A stretch of 64,000 nucleotides of DNA from Leptolyngbya sp. KIOST-1 (GTDB lineage Bacteria > Cyanobacteriota > Cyanobacteriia > Phormidesmidales > Phormidesmidaceae). The position numbers and the translations under genes were made by a program. Below are positions 1 through 7,885 of this stretch, in pieces (position 1 is the first letter of the stretch; every line of letters starts with the position of its first letter). The notes under the pieces were generated by a model, which was not told the DNA's origin, did no database searches, and saw only the letters and a program-made list of their open reading frames with translations. Location: NCBI RefSeq assembly GCF_000763385.1, contig NZ_JQFA01000004.1:124001-188000 (forward strand), given 5' to 3'.

Positions 1-2
1 CT

Positions 3-373
3 TCAGCGATCTTGGCCATTCTCTTTGCCGAATCTGAGCGAGAAACCTTTAACGAAAAGATTGCTGCTGCCACAACTCGTCTCATTTCAGCCGCCAATTT
101 GGTGGAATGCAGCCTTGTGATTGAATCTCGCAAGCAGGCTTTGGGCCGTGCTGAGCTAGAACTGTTCGTCTATGAAGCAGAACTAACCGTAGTGGCCTTC
201 GATCGCCTGCAAGCTGATTTGGCTGCAACAGCCTGGCGGAGCTACGGAAAGGGCGGCATCCAGCGGGCCTCAACTATGGTGATTGCTTTGCCTATGCCTT
301 GGCTAAATCTAGAAATGAACCTCTGCTGTTTAAGGGTGACGATTTCTCTCAAACTGATCTTGCTCAGGCCTAA
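3..373 (+). pseudogene. VapC-like PIN-domain toxin, 5' truncated by the window edge and frame-shifted
   Basis: The reading frame enters from the window edge as SAILAILFAESE, the usual stretch just after the N-terminal DTS of VapC ribonuclease toxins, and continues through NLVECSLVIESR (acidic residue of the PIN site). Around 248-256 the frame breaks. Family-typical residues [18 protein letters not shown] and then GDDF continue one frame over, from 257 to the TAA at 371-373. Restoring one G in the G run near 251-253 rejoins the two halves. The PIN catalytic acids lie on both sides of the break, so the protein as read is probably inactive; a sequencing error in the short G run would give the same picture. 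A vapB partner would lie upstream, outside the window. It converges on the endonuclease V gene. Confidence 0.8.
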
Positions 374-409
374 CCCTCGCCATCTACGTGTTGCGTTGTC
401 CCATTCAAC

Positions 410-1120
410 CTAAAACAGTCGACCCTGCCGCGTTTCTCCCAAGGCCGATCGCGCTGTACCAGAAGACGCCAGGCGATCGGCGTAGCGGGTAGTCTCAGGC
501 AGACGATATTTGGTCGTGCATTGCAATACCAGATCGATCGCGGTTTCAAGCGTGGTGTAGTGGCCTGGAGAAATGTATAGCGGTTTGGTGTTAGCCCGGT
601 TGCGAAGGACGGCTCCAATCTGCTCCCCGCGATCCATCAGTGGCACCCAGGCGCCTTTGTCGGTCGGCACCTCGGCGTGAGTACCCACCAGGCGCGACTT
701 GGCCACGCCCACCGTGGGGCGATCGCACAACAGCCCCAAATGCGACGCAATCCCCAATCGCCGAGGATGCGCGATCCCCTGACCATCGCAGAGCAGCACA
801 TCCGGCTCGGTTTTGAGTTGTGCCAATGCGTCCAGCACCGCAGGCACCTCCCGAAACGACAACAGCCCCGGCACGTAGGGAAATGTGGTAGGCTGCCGCA
901 CCAGTACCTCATCCACCGGAGTCAGATCGGGGAACGATAGCACCACTACGGCGGCGCGGGTAGTTTCGCCCTCATCCTCAAACCCGGCGTCGACCCCGGC
1001 AACAAAGCGAATCGGGTCGGGCAGGCGATCCTCATGGATAACCTGGGGAGCGAGGGTTTGCTGTAGGGCGATCGCCTCAGCGGGCGTGGTCGGCCAATGT
1101 TTTGGAAACTGAATCTGCAT
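410..1120 (-). CDS. nfi: Endonuclease V (deoxyinosine 3'-endonuclease)
   Basis: This is a 236-residue DNA repair nuclease that cuts the second phosphodiester bond 3' of deoxyinosine. Visible family motifs are AGVDAGF (metal ligand D44), PYVPGLLSFREVP (residues 81-93, E91) and the long signature CDGQGIAHPRRLGIASHLG (D112). The catalytic acids D44, E91 and D112 match the D/E/D set of the family. I place the start at the ATG at 1120, because MQIQFPKHWP is where homologues begin; the frame stays open for 27 more codons upstream without family-like sequence. It converges on the vapC remnant and diverges from hicA. Confidence 0.92.
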   Translation of the reverse strand: MQIQFPKHWPTTPAEAIALQQTLAPQVIHEDRLPDPIRFVAGVDAGFEDEGETTRAAVVVLSFPDLTPVDEVLVRQPTTFPYVPGLLSFREVPAVLDALAQLKTEPDVLLCDGQGIAHPRRLGIASHLGLLCDRPTVGVAKSRLVGTHAEVPTDKGAWVPLMDRGEQIGAVLRNRANTKPLYISPGHYTTLETAIDLVLQCTTKYRLPETTRYADRLASSGTARSALGETRQGRLF

Positions 1121-1236
1121 AGTGACTATGGTAGCGAGGCAGACTAGAGTAGTTGACGGGGTAAAAGAGTTAGCCATTTCCGTGGGCTTAGAGCTAGGCA
1201 ATCCTGTGCAAGAGAGCTACGCTAAGAACCATAATC

Positions 1237-1458
1237 ATGCCTAGAAAAATCCGTGAACTGAAAGCTCAGATTAGCCAAGCAGGGTTCATTTACTTACCTA
1301 AGCGAGGTAAGGGCAGTCACGAACGTTGGAAACATCCTCTGCTGCCCAAAACTCTTACTATCTCAGGCAAAGACGGTGACGATGTTCCGCGCTATTTAGA
1401 GAAGCAAGTATCACAGCTATTAGCTGAATTAAAATCAGTGCAAGAGGGCAACGAATGA
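1237..1458 (+). CDS. hicA: HicA-type mRNA interferase toxin
   Basis: This 73-residue protein has the small double-stranded-RNA-binding-like fold of HicA toxins. The sequence shows the N-terminal helix (KIRELKAQISQAGF), a basic turn and the motif GKGSHERWKHP carrying the conserved catalytic histidine (H28), followed by LTISGKDGDDVP, the usual strand-turn of the family. HicA cleaves mRNA in a translation-independent way until neutralised by HicB. The last codons overlap the start of hicB by 4 bases (ATGA), so the pair is translationally coupled. Length and motifs look intact. Confidence 0.92.
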   Translation: MPRKIRELKAQISQAGFIYLPKRGKGSHERWKHPLLPKTLTISGKDGDDVPRYLEKQVSQLLAELKSVQEGNE

Positions 1459-1676
1459 TGAGTCGATACACTATGGTTATTCAATGGTCGGAGGTCGATC
1501 AGCTTTTTTTAGTGACTGTTCCTGAATTTGCCGAGCGAGTGGTAATGCCCTGTACCCACGGAAAATCTCGGGAGGAAGCCATTCTAAACGGTGAAGAGGT
1601 CATTAATATGTACTTAGAGGCTTGGGGCGAAGAAGGAGAATCTATTCCTGAGCCAGATACATTACAGGTTGCCTAA
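1455..1676 (+). CDS. hicB: HicB-type antitoxin
   Basis: This 73-residue antitoxin follows hicA with a 4-base overlap. It shows the degenerate RNase H-like HicB fold: a YTMVIQW strand, VPEFAERVVMPCTHGKSREEAILNGEEVINMYLEAW, and an acidic tail. The family sequence W..(D/E).Y.V.VPELPGC..HG.T.EEAL.N..E.I is recognisable, although the usual glycine-cysteine is altered. It ends at EPDTLQVA with no separate C-terminal DNA-binding domain, so repression of its own operon is uncertain. The ATG at 1455 or the adjacent one at 1458 could be used. Confidence 0.9.
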   Translation: MMSRYTMVIQWSEVDQLFLVTVPEFAERVVMPCTHGKSREEAILNGEEVINMYLEAWGEEGESIPEPDTLQVA

Positions 1677-1700
1677 CTAAATAGAAACAAGCTATTGACT

Positions 1701-1736
1701 AACCACGCTTCACTTGCCCCTTCAGTGGTTTTCTCA
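1701..1736 (+). terminator. Candidate terminator after hicAB
   Basis: AACCAC (1701-1706) can pair with GTGGTT (1725-1730) and is followed by TTCTC. It lies 25 bases after the hicB stop. The stem is short and the T run weak, so this is tentative. Confidence 0.35.
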
Positions 1737-1815
1737 TTCAAATATCAGACTCTGGATTGTAACCTTCAAACTTCTGCCATGGTAGGGTGATCATGCCCTT
1801 TACTGCCTAACTTTT

Positions 1816-3888
1816 ATGACTAATCGTCTGGCAGATTCGCCCAGTTTGTACCTGCGCAAACATGCCGAAAACCCGATCGACTGGTGGCCCTGGTGCGACG
1901 AGGCGCTGGAGCGGGCCAAGGCTGATGACAAGCCAATTTTTCTCTCGATTGGGTATTCGAGCTGTCACTGGTGCACGGTGATGGAGGGGGAGGCGTTTTC
2001 GGATGGGGCGATCGCTGCCTACATGAACGCCAACTTTATCCCGATTAAGGTCGATCGCGAAGAGCGGCCCGACCTCGACAGCATCTACATGCAGGCGCTG
2101 CAAATGCTGACCGGCCAGGGAGGGTGGCCGCTGAACGTGGTGCTACATCCTGAAACGCGGGTGCCTTTTTACGGCGGCACCTACTTTCCCATGGAGCCAA
2201 AGTATGGGCGACCGGGCTTTTTGCAGGTGCTCACCGCCCTGCGTCAGTTCTATGACACCGAGAAATCTCGGCTGGCCGAGATTACCGAGGCGGTGGTGAG
2301 TAACCTGCATCAGGGGGCGCAACTGCCTGAAACTGAAACCATTCCATCTATAGATTTGCTCTATGCCGGGCTGGGCACGAACGCCAAGATCCTCATCCCG
2401 AGCGGGCAGGGCACCTGTTTCCCCATGATTCCCTACGCTGCAGCGGTGCTGGGCGGGCTACGGCTCGACCTGGAGCTAGATATCGCCCACATCTGCGGCA
2501 AACGGGGCCGGGATATGGCCCTGGGCGGCATTTTTGACCACGTAGGCGGCGGCTTTCACCGCTATACCGTTGATCCCACCTGGACGGTGCCCCACTTTGA
2601 AAAAATGCTCTACGACAACGGCATGATTGTGGAGTACCTGGCCAATCTGTGGGCTAGCGGGCAGCGGGAACCTGCCTTTGAGCGCGCGATCGCACGCACC
2701 CACACCTGGCTAAAGCGCGAGATGACCGCTCCTGATGGCTACTTCTATGCCGCCCAGGATGCCGATAGCTTTGTCACTCGCCACGACGCCGAGCCTGAGG
2801 AAGGCGCATTTTACGCCTGGCCCTACCCGGTTTTAGAGTCGACCCTGACGGAAGAGCAGCTGCAAGCCCTGGCAGAGGCTTTTGCTCTAGCGCCGGAGGG
2901 CAACTTTGAAGGAAAGATTGTGCTCCAGCGTTCGCACTCGGACAGCCTCTCCCTCGCCGTAGAGTCGGCGTTGGATAAGCTGTTCACCCTGCGCTACGGC
3001 AGTCCAGCCGCAGCCCTGGAGACGTTCCCTCCGGCTTCTACCAACCAGGCGGCCAAAACTGAGCCCTGGCCTGGTCGCATTCCTCCCGTCACTGATACCA
3101 AGCTGATTGTGGCCTGGAATAGCCTGATGATTTCTGGTCTGGCTCGGGCGGCGGTGGTGTTGCAAAAGCCTGAGTATTTGACGACCGCCGCGATCGCCGC
3201 CGACTACATTCGCCAGCATCAATGGGTGGGCAGCCACCTGCACCGTCTGGGGTACGATGGCGTGCCCCAGGTGGCGGCCCAGGCCGAAGACTATGCCCTG
3301 CTGATCAAGGCATTTTTAGACCTGCACCAGGCTGAGCTGGCGATCGCCCACGACCCGACAGCCCAAGCCCCAGACGCGATCGCCAGTTTACCCAAAGTCG
3401 ACTGGCTATCGCTCGCCATCTCAAACCAGCAAGAATTCGACCATCGCCTGTGGAGCGACGATCAGGGCGGCTACCTCAGCACCACCGCTGATGCGGATTT
3501 ACTAATCCAGGAGCGCCCCCATCAGGACAGCGCCACACCAGCAGCCAATGGGGTAGCTGTCGCCAACCTGGTTCGCCTGTCTCTGCTGACCGACGACCTG
3601 GCCTACCTCGACCGCGCCGAGCATACTCTACAGGCCTTTGGCTCAGTGATACAGCAAATTCCCCGCGCCTGCCCCAGCCTGTTCGACGGCCTCAACTGGT
3701 TCCTCAACGGCACGGTGGTCAAGGCCACGGCGGCTACCATCCACGAACTAGCCGCTGAGTACTGGCCGACCACGGTTTTTTCTGTCGCCCACGACCTGCC
3801 GCCCAGAGCAGTGGGAATGGTGTGTCGAGGCACTAAATGTCTGTCCGTGGCCGAGTCTGTCGATAAACTAAGGGAGCAGCTGAGCTAA
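1816..3888 (+). CDS. YyaL/SSP411-type thioredoxin-fold protein (DUF255)
   Basis: This 690-residue protein belongs to the widespread DUF255 family (bacterial YyaL, human SPATA20). It has an N-terminal thioredoxin-like domain (about 1-170) with the motif YSSCHWCTVMEGEAF (C50-H-W-C53), then a long (alpha/alpha)6-like region with GGIFDHVGGGFHRYTVDPTWTVPHFEKMLYDN and the conserved TDTKLIVAWNSLMISGLARAA. The biochemical activity of the family is not established; a redox or sugar-epimerase-like role has been suggested from fold. The full family length is present with no disruption. It is transcribed towards the methyltransferase gene, separated from it by an inverted repeat. Confidence 0.9.
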   Translation: MTNRLADSPSLYLRKHAENPIDWWPWCDEALERAKADDKPIFLSIGYSSCHWCTVMEGEAFSDGAIAAYMNANFIPIKVDREERPDLDSIYMQALQMLTGQGGWPLNVVLHPETRVPFYGGTYFPMEPKYGRPGFLQVLTALRQFYDTEKSRLAEITEAVVSNLHQGAQLPETETIPSIDLLYAGLGTNAKILIPSGQGTCFPMIPYAAAVLGGLRLDLELDIAHICGKRGRDMALGGIFDHVGGGFHRYTVDPTWTVPHFEKMLYDNGMIVEYLANLWASGQREPAFERAIARTHTWLKREMTAPDGYFYAAQDADSFVTRHDAEPEEGAFYAWPYPVLESTLTEEQLQALAEAFALAPEGNFEGKIVLQRSHSDSLSLAVESALDKLFTLRYGSPAAALETFPPASTNQAAKTEPWPGRIPPVTDTKLIVAWNSLMISGLARAAVVLQKPEYLTTAAIAADYIRQHQWVGSHLHRLGYDGVPQVAAQAEDYALLIKAFLDLHQAELAIAHDPTAQAPDAIASLPKVDWLSLAISNQQEFDHRLWSDDQGGYLSTTADADLLIQERPHQDSATPAANGVAVANLVRLSLLTDDLAYLDRAEHTLQAFGSVIQQIPRACPSLFDGLNWFLNGTVVKATAATIHELAAEYWPTTVFSVAHDLPPRAVGMVCRGTKCLSVAESVDKLREQLS

Positions 3889-3964
3889 TTTTGGATTTTA
3901 GATTGGCGATTTTAGATTGAATGGCAGTCAACCCCTCCAAAACCCAAAATCTAAAATCCAAAAT
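3888..3964. repeat. 17-bp inverted repeat (AT-rich palindromic repeat)
   Basis: ATTTTGGATTTTAGATT at 3888-3904 is the exact reverse complement of AATCTAAAATCCAAAAT at 3948-3964, with a 43-base loop between. The left arm starts on the last base of the yyaL-type stop codon. AT-rich palindromes of this kind are common dispersed repeats in filamentous cyanobacteria. It can fold into a long stem in either transcript and may protect or end the upstream mRNA. Confidence 0.8.
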
Positions 3965-3986
3965 ATTCCCCTTTCCCCCTCCCCCC

Positions 3987-5171
3987 ATGCCCCACAATCC
4001 AGTGCTGTACGAGGTTCTGCGCGATCGCATCCACCAGTCGCCCCAGGGCCGCATTCCCTTTGCCGAGTTTATGGAGCTGGCGCTGTACCACCCCCAGGGC
4101 GGCTACTACACCACCAAAGACGCCATCCTGGGGTTTGAAGGAGATTTTGTCACCTCCGCCCACCTGGGCCACGACTTTGGTGAGCTGATAGCTACTCAAT
4201 TTGCCGAAATGTGGGCGCATTTGGAACGTCCCAATCCCTTCGCTCTAGTAGAAATGGGCGCTGGTCAGGGGTTGATCGCCGCCGATGTGCTGAGTACTTT
4301 GCAAAACCACTTTCCCGGCTGCTTTGCCGCCCTAGATTTTCAAATTGTCGAAAAATCTGACCAATTGCGAGTGGCCCAGGAGCGACGTCTTTCACCGTGG
4401 GCTGGCAAAGTCAGCTGGCTAACTTTAGAAGACATCGCCGATGACAGCATCACCGGCTGCCTGTTTTCGAATGAACTGGTCGATGCCCTACCCGTACATC
4501 AGGTCGTGATTACAGAATCAGGGCTGCAAGAGGTCTATGTCACTCTGACCGATGGCCCAGATTCACCCGTGCGAGAAGTTGTGGATGCCCCCTCCACCCC
4601 ACGCCTGGCCGATTATTTTACGTTTGTGGGTATCGATCTGGCTGACGCGCAGTACGCCCCCGGCTACCGCACCGAGGTTCACCTGGCCGCGCTGGGCTGG
4701 ATGAAAACCGTCGCCGCCAAGCTGCATCGAGGCTACGTACTCACTATTGATTACGGATACCCTGCCAGCCGCTACTACAGCCGCGCTCGCGCCCAGGGCA
4801 CGCTCCAGTGCTACTACCAGCACGCCCACCACAACGACCCTTACAGCCATCTGGGCTACCAGGACATTACCGCCCACGTCAACTTCACGGCGCTAGAGCG
4901 TCAGGGGGAGCGCTGTGGTTTAGAAACCCTGGGGGCAACACAGCAGGGGATGTTTCTGATGGCGCTGGGGCTGGGCGATCGCCTCACAGCCCTGGGCCAG
5001 ATCCAGGCCAGCGACCCCGCCACCGTCAACCTCGCCATTCAGCGGCGCGATCGCCTGCACCAGCTGATCAACCCCATGGGGCTGGGCAATTTTGTGGTGC
5101 TGGTGCAGGGTAAGGGGCTGGCGGATCGGGCCAAAACCCTAAAAGGACTTACCGTTCCACCATTGATCTAG
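3987..5171 (+). CDS. MidA/NDUFAF7-family class I SAM-dependent methyltransferase
   Basis: This 394-residue protein belongs to the DUF185/MidA family; the eukaryotic member NDUFAF7 methylates an arginine in a respiratory complex I subunit. Visible features are the N-terminal IPFAEFMELALYHPQGGYY signature, GDFVTSAHLGHDFGELIA, the SAM-binding loop VEMGAGQG (about 88-95), and NELVDALPVH followed later by LTIDYGYPASRYYS. I start at the ATG at 3987, since codons further upstream (from 3921) translate the palindromic repeat. The role in a cyanobacterium, perhaps NDH-1 assembly, is inference from the eukaryotic relative. Confidence 0.88.
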   Translation: MPHNPVLYEVLRDRIHQSPQGRIPFAEFMELALYHPQGGYYTTKDAILGFEGDFVTSAHLGHDFGELIATQFAEMWAHLERPNPFALVEMGAGQGLIAADVLSTLQNHFPGCFAALDFQIVEKSDQLRVAQERRLSPWAGKVSWLTLEDIADDSITGCLFSNELVDALPVHQVVITESGLQEVYVTLTDGPDSPVREVVDAPSTPRLADYFTFVGIDLADAQYAPGYRTEVHLAALGWMKTVAAKLHRGYVLTIDYGYPASRYYSRARAQGTLQCYYQHAHHNDPYSHLGYQDITAHVNFTALERQGERCGLETLGATQQGMFLMALGLGDRLTALGQIQASDPATVNLAIQRRDRLHQLINPMGLGNFVVLVQGKGLADRAKTLKGLTVPPLI

Positions 5172-5191
5172 CCCAGGCCAAACAGTGGCGC

Positions 5192-5221
5192 AAAAAAAGC
5201 CCCCCGACAAGATCGGAGGGC
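5192..5221 (-). terminator. Rho-independent terminator of cpcL
   Basis: Read on the minus strand, GCCCTCCGAT pairs with GTCGGGGGGC (G-U pairs allowed) over a short loop, followed directly by a run of seven T (5192-5198 on the plus strand as A). It lies about 65 bases past the cpcL stop. Confidence 0.85.
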
Positions 5222-5284
5222 GACGTCACAGGCGCAGGTAAACTCTGTGGCAGTCAATATGGGGCGGTAGTTCCGCCCATGACA

Positions 5285-6028
5285 TCAGATAGAGATCCAG
5301 CCGAACCAGGACAGCACCACCGCCACCGCTATCAGGCTGAAGAAGATGGCCAAACCTGCCGTCACGGCCCCAGCCGCTTTGCGCACGCCGTCGGGCGTTT
5401 CCATCCAAGCGCCCTGCTCAATGCGGCGATCGCTCGAAAAGTCGTAGCCCAGGGCCTCCAGGGTGGTCAGGTGGTCGCGGGTGTAGCGGGGCATGCGCTC
5501 AAAGGGCAGGTCGCCCTGCGATCGCTGGGGCAGCACTCGCCGCCGCTGGTACGGGACCGTGCGATCGCCAAAGTTAGTCATATATTCTTCGCTGCCCATC
5601 AGGGCATCGACCAATCCCTCAACGCCCTTGGTCGCCAGCACAATTGACCAGGCCAAGGTTTCCTTGTCGTCATAGACCTGGCGACCGAGCAGGCGCTGCA
5701 CACACAGTTCTGCAAAGCGATAGTTGTTATTGACTTCGTAGTTCCAGGTGCGAAAGGCATCGGAAACGACCAACCCCCGCACAAAATCTTTGACCGAAAT
5801 CAAACCACCCCGCAACTGCGATTCCAGCAGCGTTTGGCGGTTGCTCTTCAGCATTTGCTGCTCATGAAAAATCTGTCGATAGGCTGCCGTTACAATGGCG
5901 TCAACATCGCTCCTATCGTGGTTTTGCTCCAGTGTAAAAATTTTAGACTGTTCATCTCCCGGCACTTCATAGCCCACCACGCGCTGGTTTTGGCTACTGG
6001 GAGCATAGGCTAATAGCGGCAAAGTCAC
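5285..6028 (-). CDS. cpcL: CpcL (CpcG2-type) membrane-anchored phycobilisome rod linker
   Basis: This 247-residue linker has a PBS linker domain (about residues 18-160: DVDAIVTAAYRQIF, ISVKDFVRGLVVSD, FAELCVQRLLGRQVYDDKET, YMTNFGDRTVPYQRRR). It ends in a hydrophobic segment (about 217-243, AGAVTAGLAIFFSLIAVAVV) instead of the soluble core-binding tail of CpcG1. That C-terminal membrane anchor defines CpcL/CpcG2, which builds core-less phycocyanin rods that deliver energy mainly to photosystem I. It is a single gene on the minus strand with its own terminator, next to cpcS and the divergent cpc operon. No conventional cpcG is present in this window. Confidence 0.93.
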   Translation of the reverse strand: MTLPLLAYAPSSQNQRVVGYEVPGDEQSKIFTLEQNHDRSDVDAIVTAAYRQIFHEQQMLKSNRQTLLESQLRGGLISVKDFVRGLVVSDAFRTWNYEVNNNYRFAELCVQRLLGRQVYDDKETLAWSIVLATKGVEGLVDALMGSEEYMTNFGDRTVPYQRRRVLPQRSQGDLPFERMPRYTRDHLTTLEALGYDFSSDRRIEQGAWMETPDGVRKAAGAVTAGLAIFFSLIAVAVVLSWFGWISI

Positions 6029-6284
6029 AACCAGTTGTCCTCCATTGGCTAAACAAGACTGCTGTTGCTGAAGACCCGCAGAAGTTTGACGGCCAAGGTT
6101 TCAGCCATTACCCACGAACCCTGAACAACGCTTGAGCCTAAACCGCAACCCGTGCGATTGGCTCAAAAACAGCTAGGACTTAGCCTAGGAGAAACGGGGA
6201 TCAAAGATTTGTCTTTCGACAGAGAGAGAAACAAACAGTTATGTTTCTTCAAGAATGTTTCAGCGGTTCCATTTTTGGTCGGAA

Positions 6285-6360
6285 AAAATAAAAACTAGGC
6301 CTGGAGCATCTTCGGAACCCAGACGGCCCATAGTCTGCCCCAGCCGTCCGGGAGGCCTAA
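6285..6360 (-). terminator. Candidate terminator downstream of cpcS
   Basis: On the minus strand two nested pairings occur: an outer AGGCCT/AGGCCT (6353-6358 with 6297-6302) and an inner GACGGC/GCCGTC (6343-6348 with 6322-6327). They are followed by GTTTTTATTTTTT (plus strand 6283-6295). The stem is interrupted, so this is a plausible but not classical terminator for the cpcS transcript. Confidence 0.45.
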
Positions 6361-6484
6361 TTCCCTTCAACCACCTGCGCTCCGGCAAAGCCTTTTCTGG
6401 CTGCAGTCAGACCTCGCTGAGGCACAGTTAGTTTGCCGCCGATGTAGAGCCGTAGTCACGCTGGCGAGGACACCCACACCTCCC

Positions 6485-6508
6485 GAATGTTCAAACGTTT
6501 GAACGTTC
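6485..6508. promoter_or_regulatory. 24-bp near-perfect palindrome, operator-like
   Basis: The 16-base core GTTCAAACGTTTGAAC (6489-6504) is a perfect palindrome. It is flanked by GAA on the left and TTC on the right after one mismatched pair, giving 24 bp of dyad symmetry. It has no loop and no T run, which fits a dimeric regulator site better than an RNA hairpin. It sits about 70 bases beyond the cpcS stop and 460 bases upstream of the cpcL start. Confidence 0.55.
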
Positions 6509-6577
6509 ACCAGGAGAAGGTTTCAACCGGACCAGCTACAGCTATGTTTAAGTCAGACCCGGGCGGTAGCCCACGGC

Positions 6578-7174
6578 TCACCAGCCAAAGGCTGAGACAG
6601 GGGCCTGGGACGATGCCTGGACTTCCTCGGCTCCAGCGGCAGACTCAGCCAGGCGCGACTCGGCACAAAAGGAGGCCGTGCTAAAGCCGCCAAACCGCTT
6701 CACCACGCTGGTGCGCAGCCGCAGGTTGGGATTGGCAAACCAAAACCGCTCGACCGAGCTCATGGTTTCGTATTCCGTGATCAGCAGCAGACCACCATCC
6801 CCATCAATTTCGTAGCGACCAATCACAGGCACAATTTCAGCGTAGCCGCGCTCGCGCAGCAGCTGCCCTCGGCTGGGGTCTTCCGCATCGGGCACCAGGG
6901 CAAAGACCGTGCTGCCCGTATGGTTCTCATCGTCCTTGTCCCAGGCCATCGCTCCGGCCCAGGTGACGTAGGCCCCCCCGACCGCCAGGGCCGGATCGAC
7001 ATCGTGCAACTGGCAAATTTCGACCACGCTGGGGTGTCCCTGGTCGAGGGCTTCTACTGAAATCTTAGAGCCTCCTAGCTCGGCCCGTCGAAAGGGCAGG
7101 TGATGGGTCGTGCGCTGGGAGTTCCACTGGCCCGCACTCATGCGGAAAAAGTCCATTACATCCATTACAGCCAT
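6578..7174 (-). CDS. cpcS: CpcS/CpeS-family phycobiliprotein lyase
   Basis: This 198-residue protein is a lipocalin-like chromophore lyase of the CpcS type, which attaches phycocyanobilin to the Cys-82/84 site of phycobiliprotein subunits. Family residues include MDFFRMSAGQWNSQRTTHHL at the N terminus, a central VGGAYVTWAGAMAWD, and the C-terminal block LITEYETMSSVERFWFANPNLRLRTSVVKRFGGFSTASFCAESR. ATGs at 7174, 7165 and 7156 are in frame; the one at 7165 (MDVMDFF) matches where relatives begin, but none has a clear ribosome site. It is divergent from cpcB and lies next to cpcL, so antenna subunit, linker and lyase genes are grouped. Confidence 0.9.
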   Translation of the reverse strand: MAVMDVMDFFRMSAGQWNSQRTTHHLPFRRAELGGSKISVEALDQGHPSVVEICQLHDVDPALAVGGAYVTWAGAMAWDKDDENHTGSTVFALVPDAEDPSRGQLLRERGYAEIVPVIGRYEIDGDGGLLLITEYETMSSVERFWFANPNLRLRTSVVKRFGGFSTASFCAESRLAESAAGAEEVQASSQAPVSAFGW

Positions 7175-7885
7175 GGGGCAGGTTTCTATTACGTATACTG
7201 ACTAGCGCTCTCAGAAATGCGTCAACTCTGCCCCGCAATGGGGTTGCTGAGTTGACCTGAGTAGATCATACCGCTGAGCCAGGGGCAACGCCGTCGATCT
7301 TGACGGGCGGCGGCGCAAAACTAGCGCGATCGCCCCTGCGAAGAGGGGTTCAGCCCCCGATAAACCTGCTCCCAGGCGATCGCATCCCAACCTTGCCTCG
7401 GCCCCATTGTTGCGAAATATTACAACACCTGAGAGGGCCAGGAGGATTTCACAGAGTGGCTGGAGTGCCTGCGGTAGCTAAATTCTTTCGCTTTGCCCCC
7501 GGTCCAACGATAGCTTTTCCTTAATAACTTGTAAAAGACAAAGACACAATGGCGGTGTATAAACAATTTTGGAGGGTTAATTGAATTAGCGAAAGCCAAT
7601 TCAGGCAACGGTTTCGAGGAATGTTGCGGATCTCTTACAGAACCACCCTTCCTCCCTCTCATCCACCTCCTCTCCAAGGGATATTGAGCTGTTTATGTAG
7701 AAGCTTGAACAACCTTGAAGAAATGTAACCTAGATGAGAAAACCGAACACGCTGATCTTTAAGATCCTTCCTATAGATTGGTTAGGCAGCTCCGGCTGAA
7801 CTAATGATTAACTCGGTCCTCTGGACATCTTCAGGGGCCACTTTCAAGCAAACTCAGCGACAAAAATATTAGGAGATTTGAGTCG
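7175..7885. promoter_or_regulatory. Divergent cpcS / cpcB promoter region with long leader
   Basis: These 711 bases separate divergent cpcS and cpcB and contain no gene I can support. HIP1 octamers occur near 7327 and 7378. The cpcB ribosome site is AGGAG at 7871-7875, 10 bases before the ATG. Strong cpc promoters with long untranslated leaders are the rule in cyanobacteria, and the AT-rich stretch 7515-7780 is the likely core. I could not fix -10 and -35 boxes by eye. Confidence 0.5.
7221..7256. promoter_or_regulatory. Hairpin in the leader of cpcS
   Basis: GTCAACTC (7221-7228) and GAGTTGAC (7249-7256) are perfect reverse complements, with CCCC (7231-7234) and GGGG (7240-7243) nested inside. 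It starts 47 bases upstream of the first cpcS ATG, so it lies in the cpcS leader or promoter. It could be an mRNA structure or an operator. Confidence 0.45.

Larger units (their letters stand above)
6029..6577 (-). other. 549-base non-coding region between cpcS and cpcL
   Basis: I see no convincing gene here. It holds the cpcS terminator candidate and the 24-bp palindrome. Closer to cpcL (6241-6261), the heptamer ATGTTTC is repeated directly with a 7-base spacer, a spacing that could suit a tandem-binding response regulator. The cpcL promoter must lie here, but I could not assign boxes. Confidence 0.5.

Noticed and set aside
7722..7729. Single match to an RpaB-type HLR1 half-site (GTTACATT on the minus strand) upstream of cpcB
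   Set aside because: The second half-site two bases away does not match, and its distance to a start site is unknown. One 8-base match in 700 bases is weak evidence.
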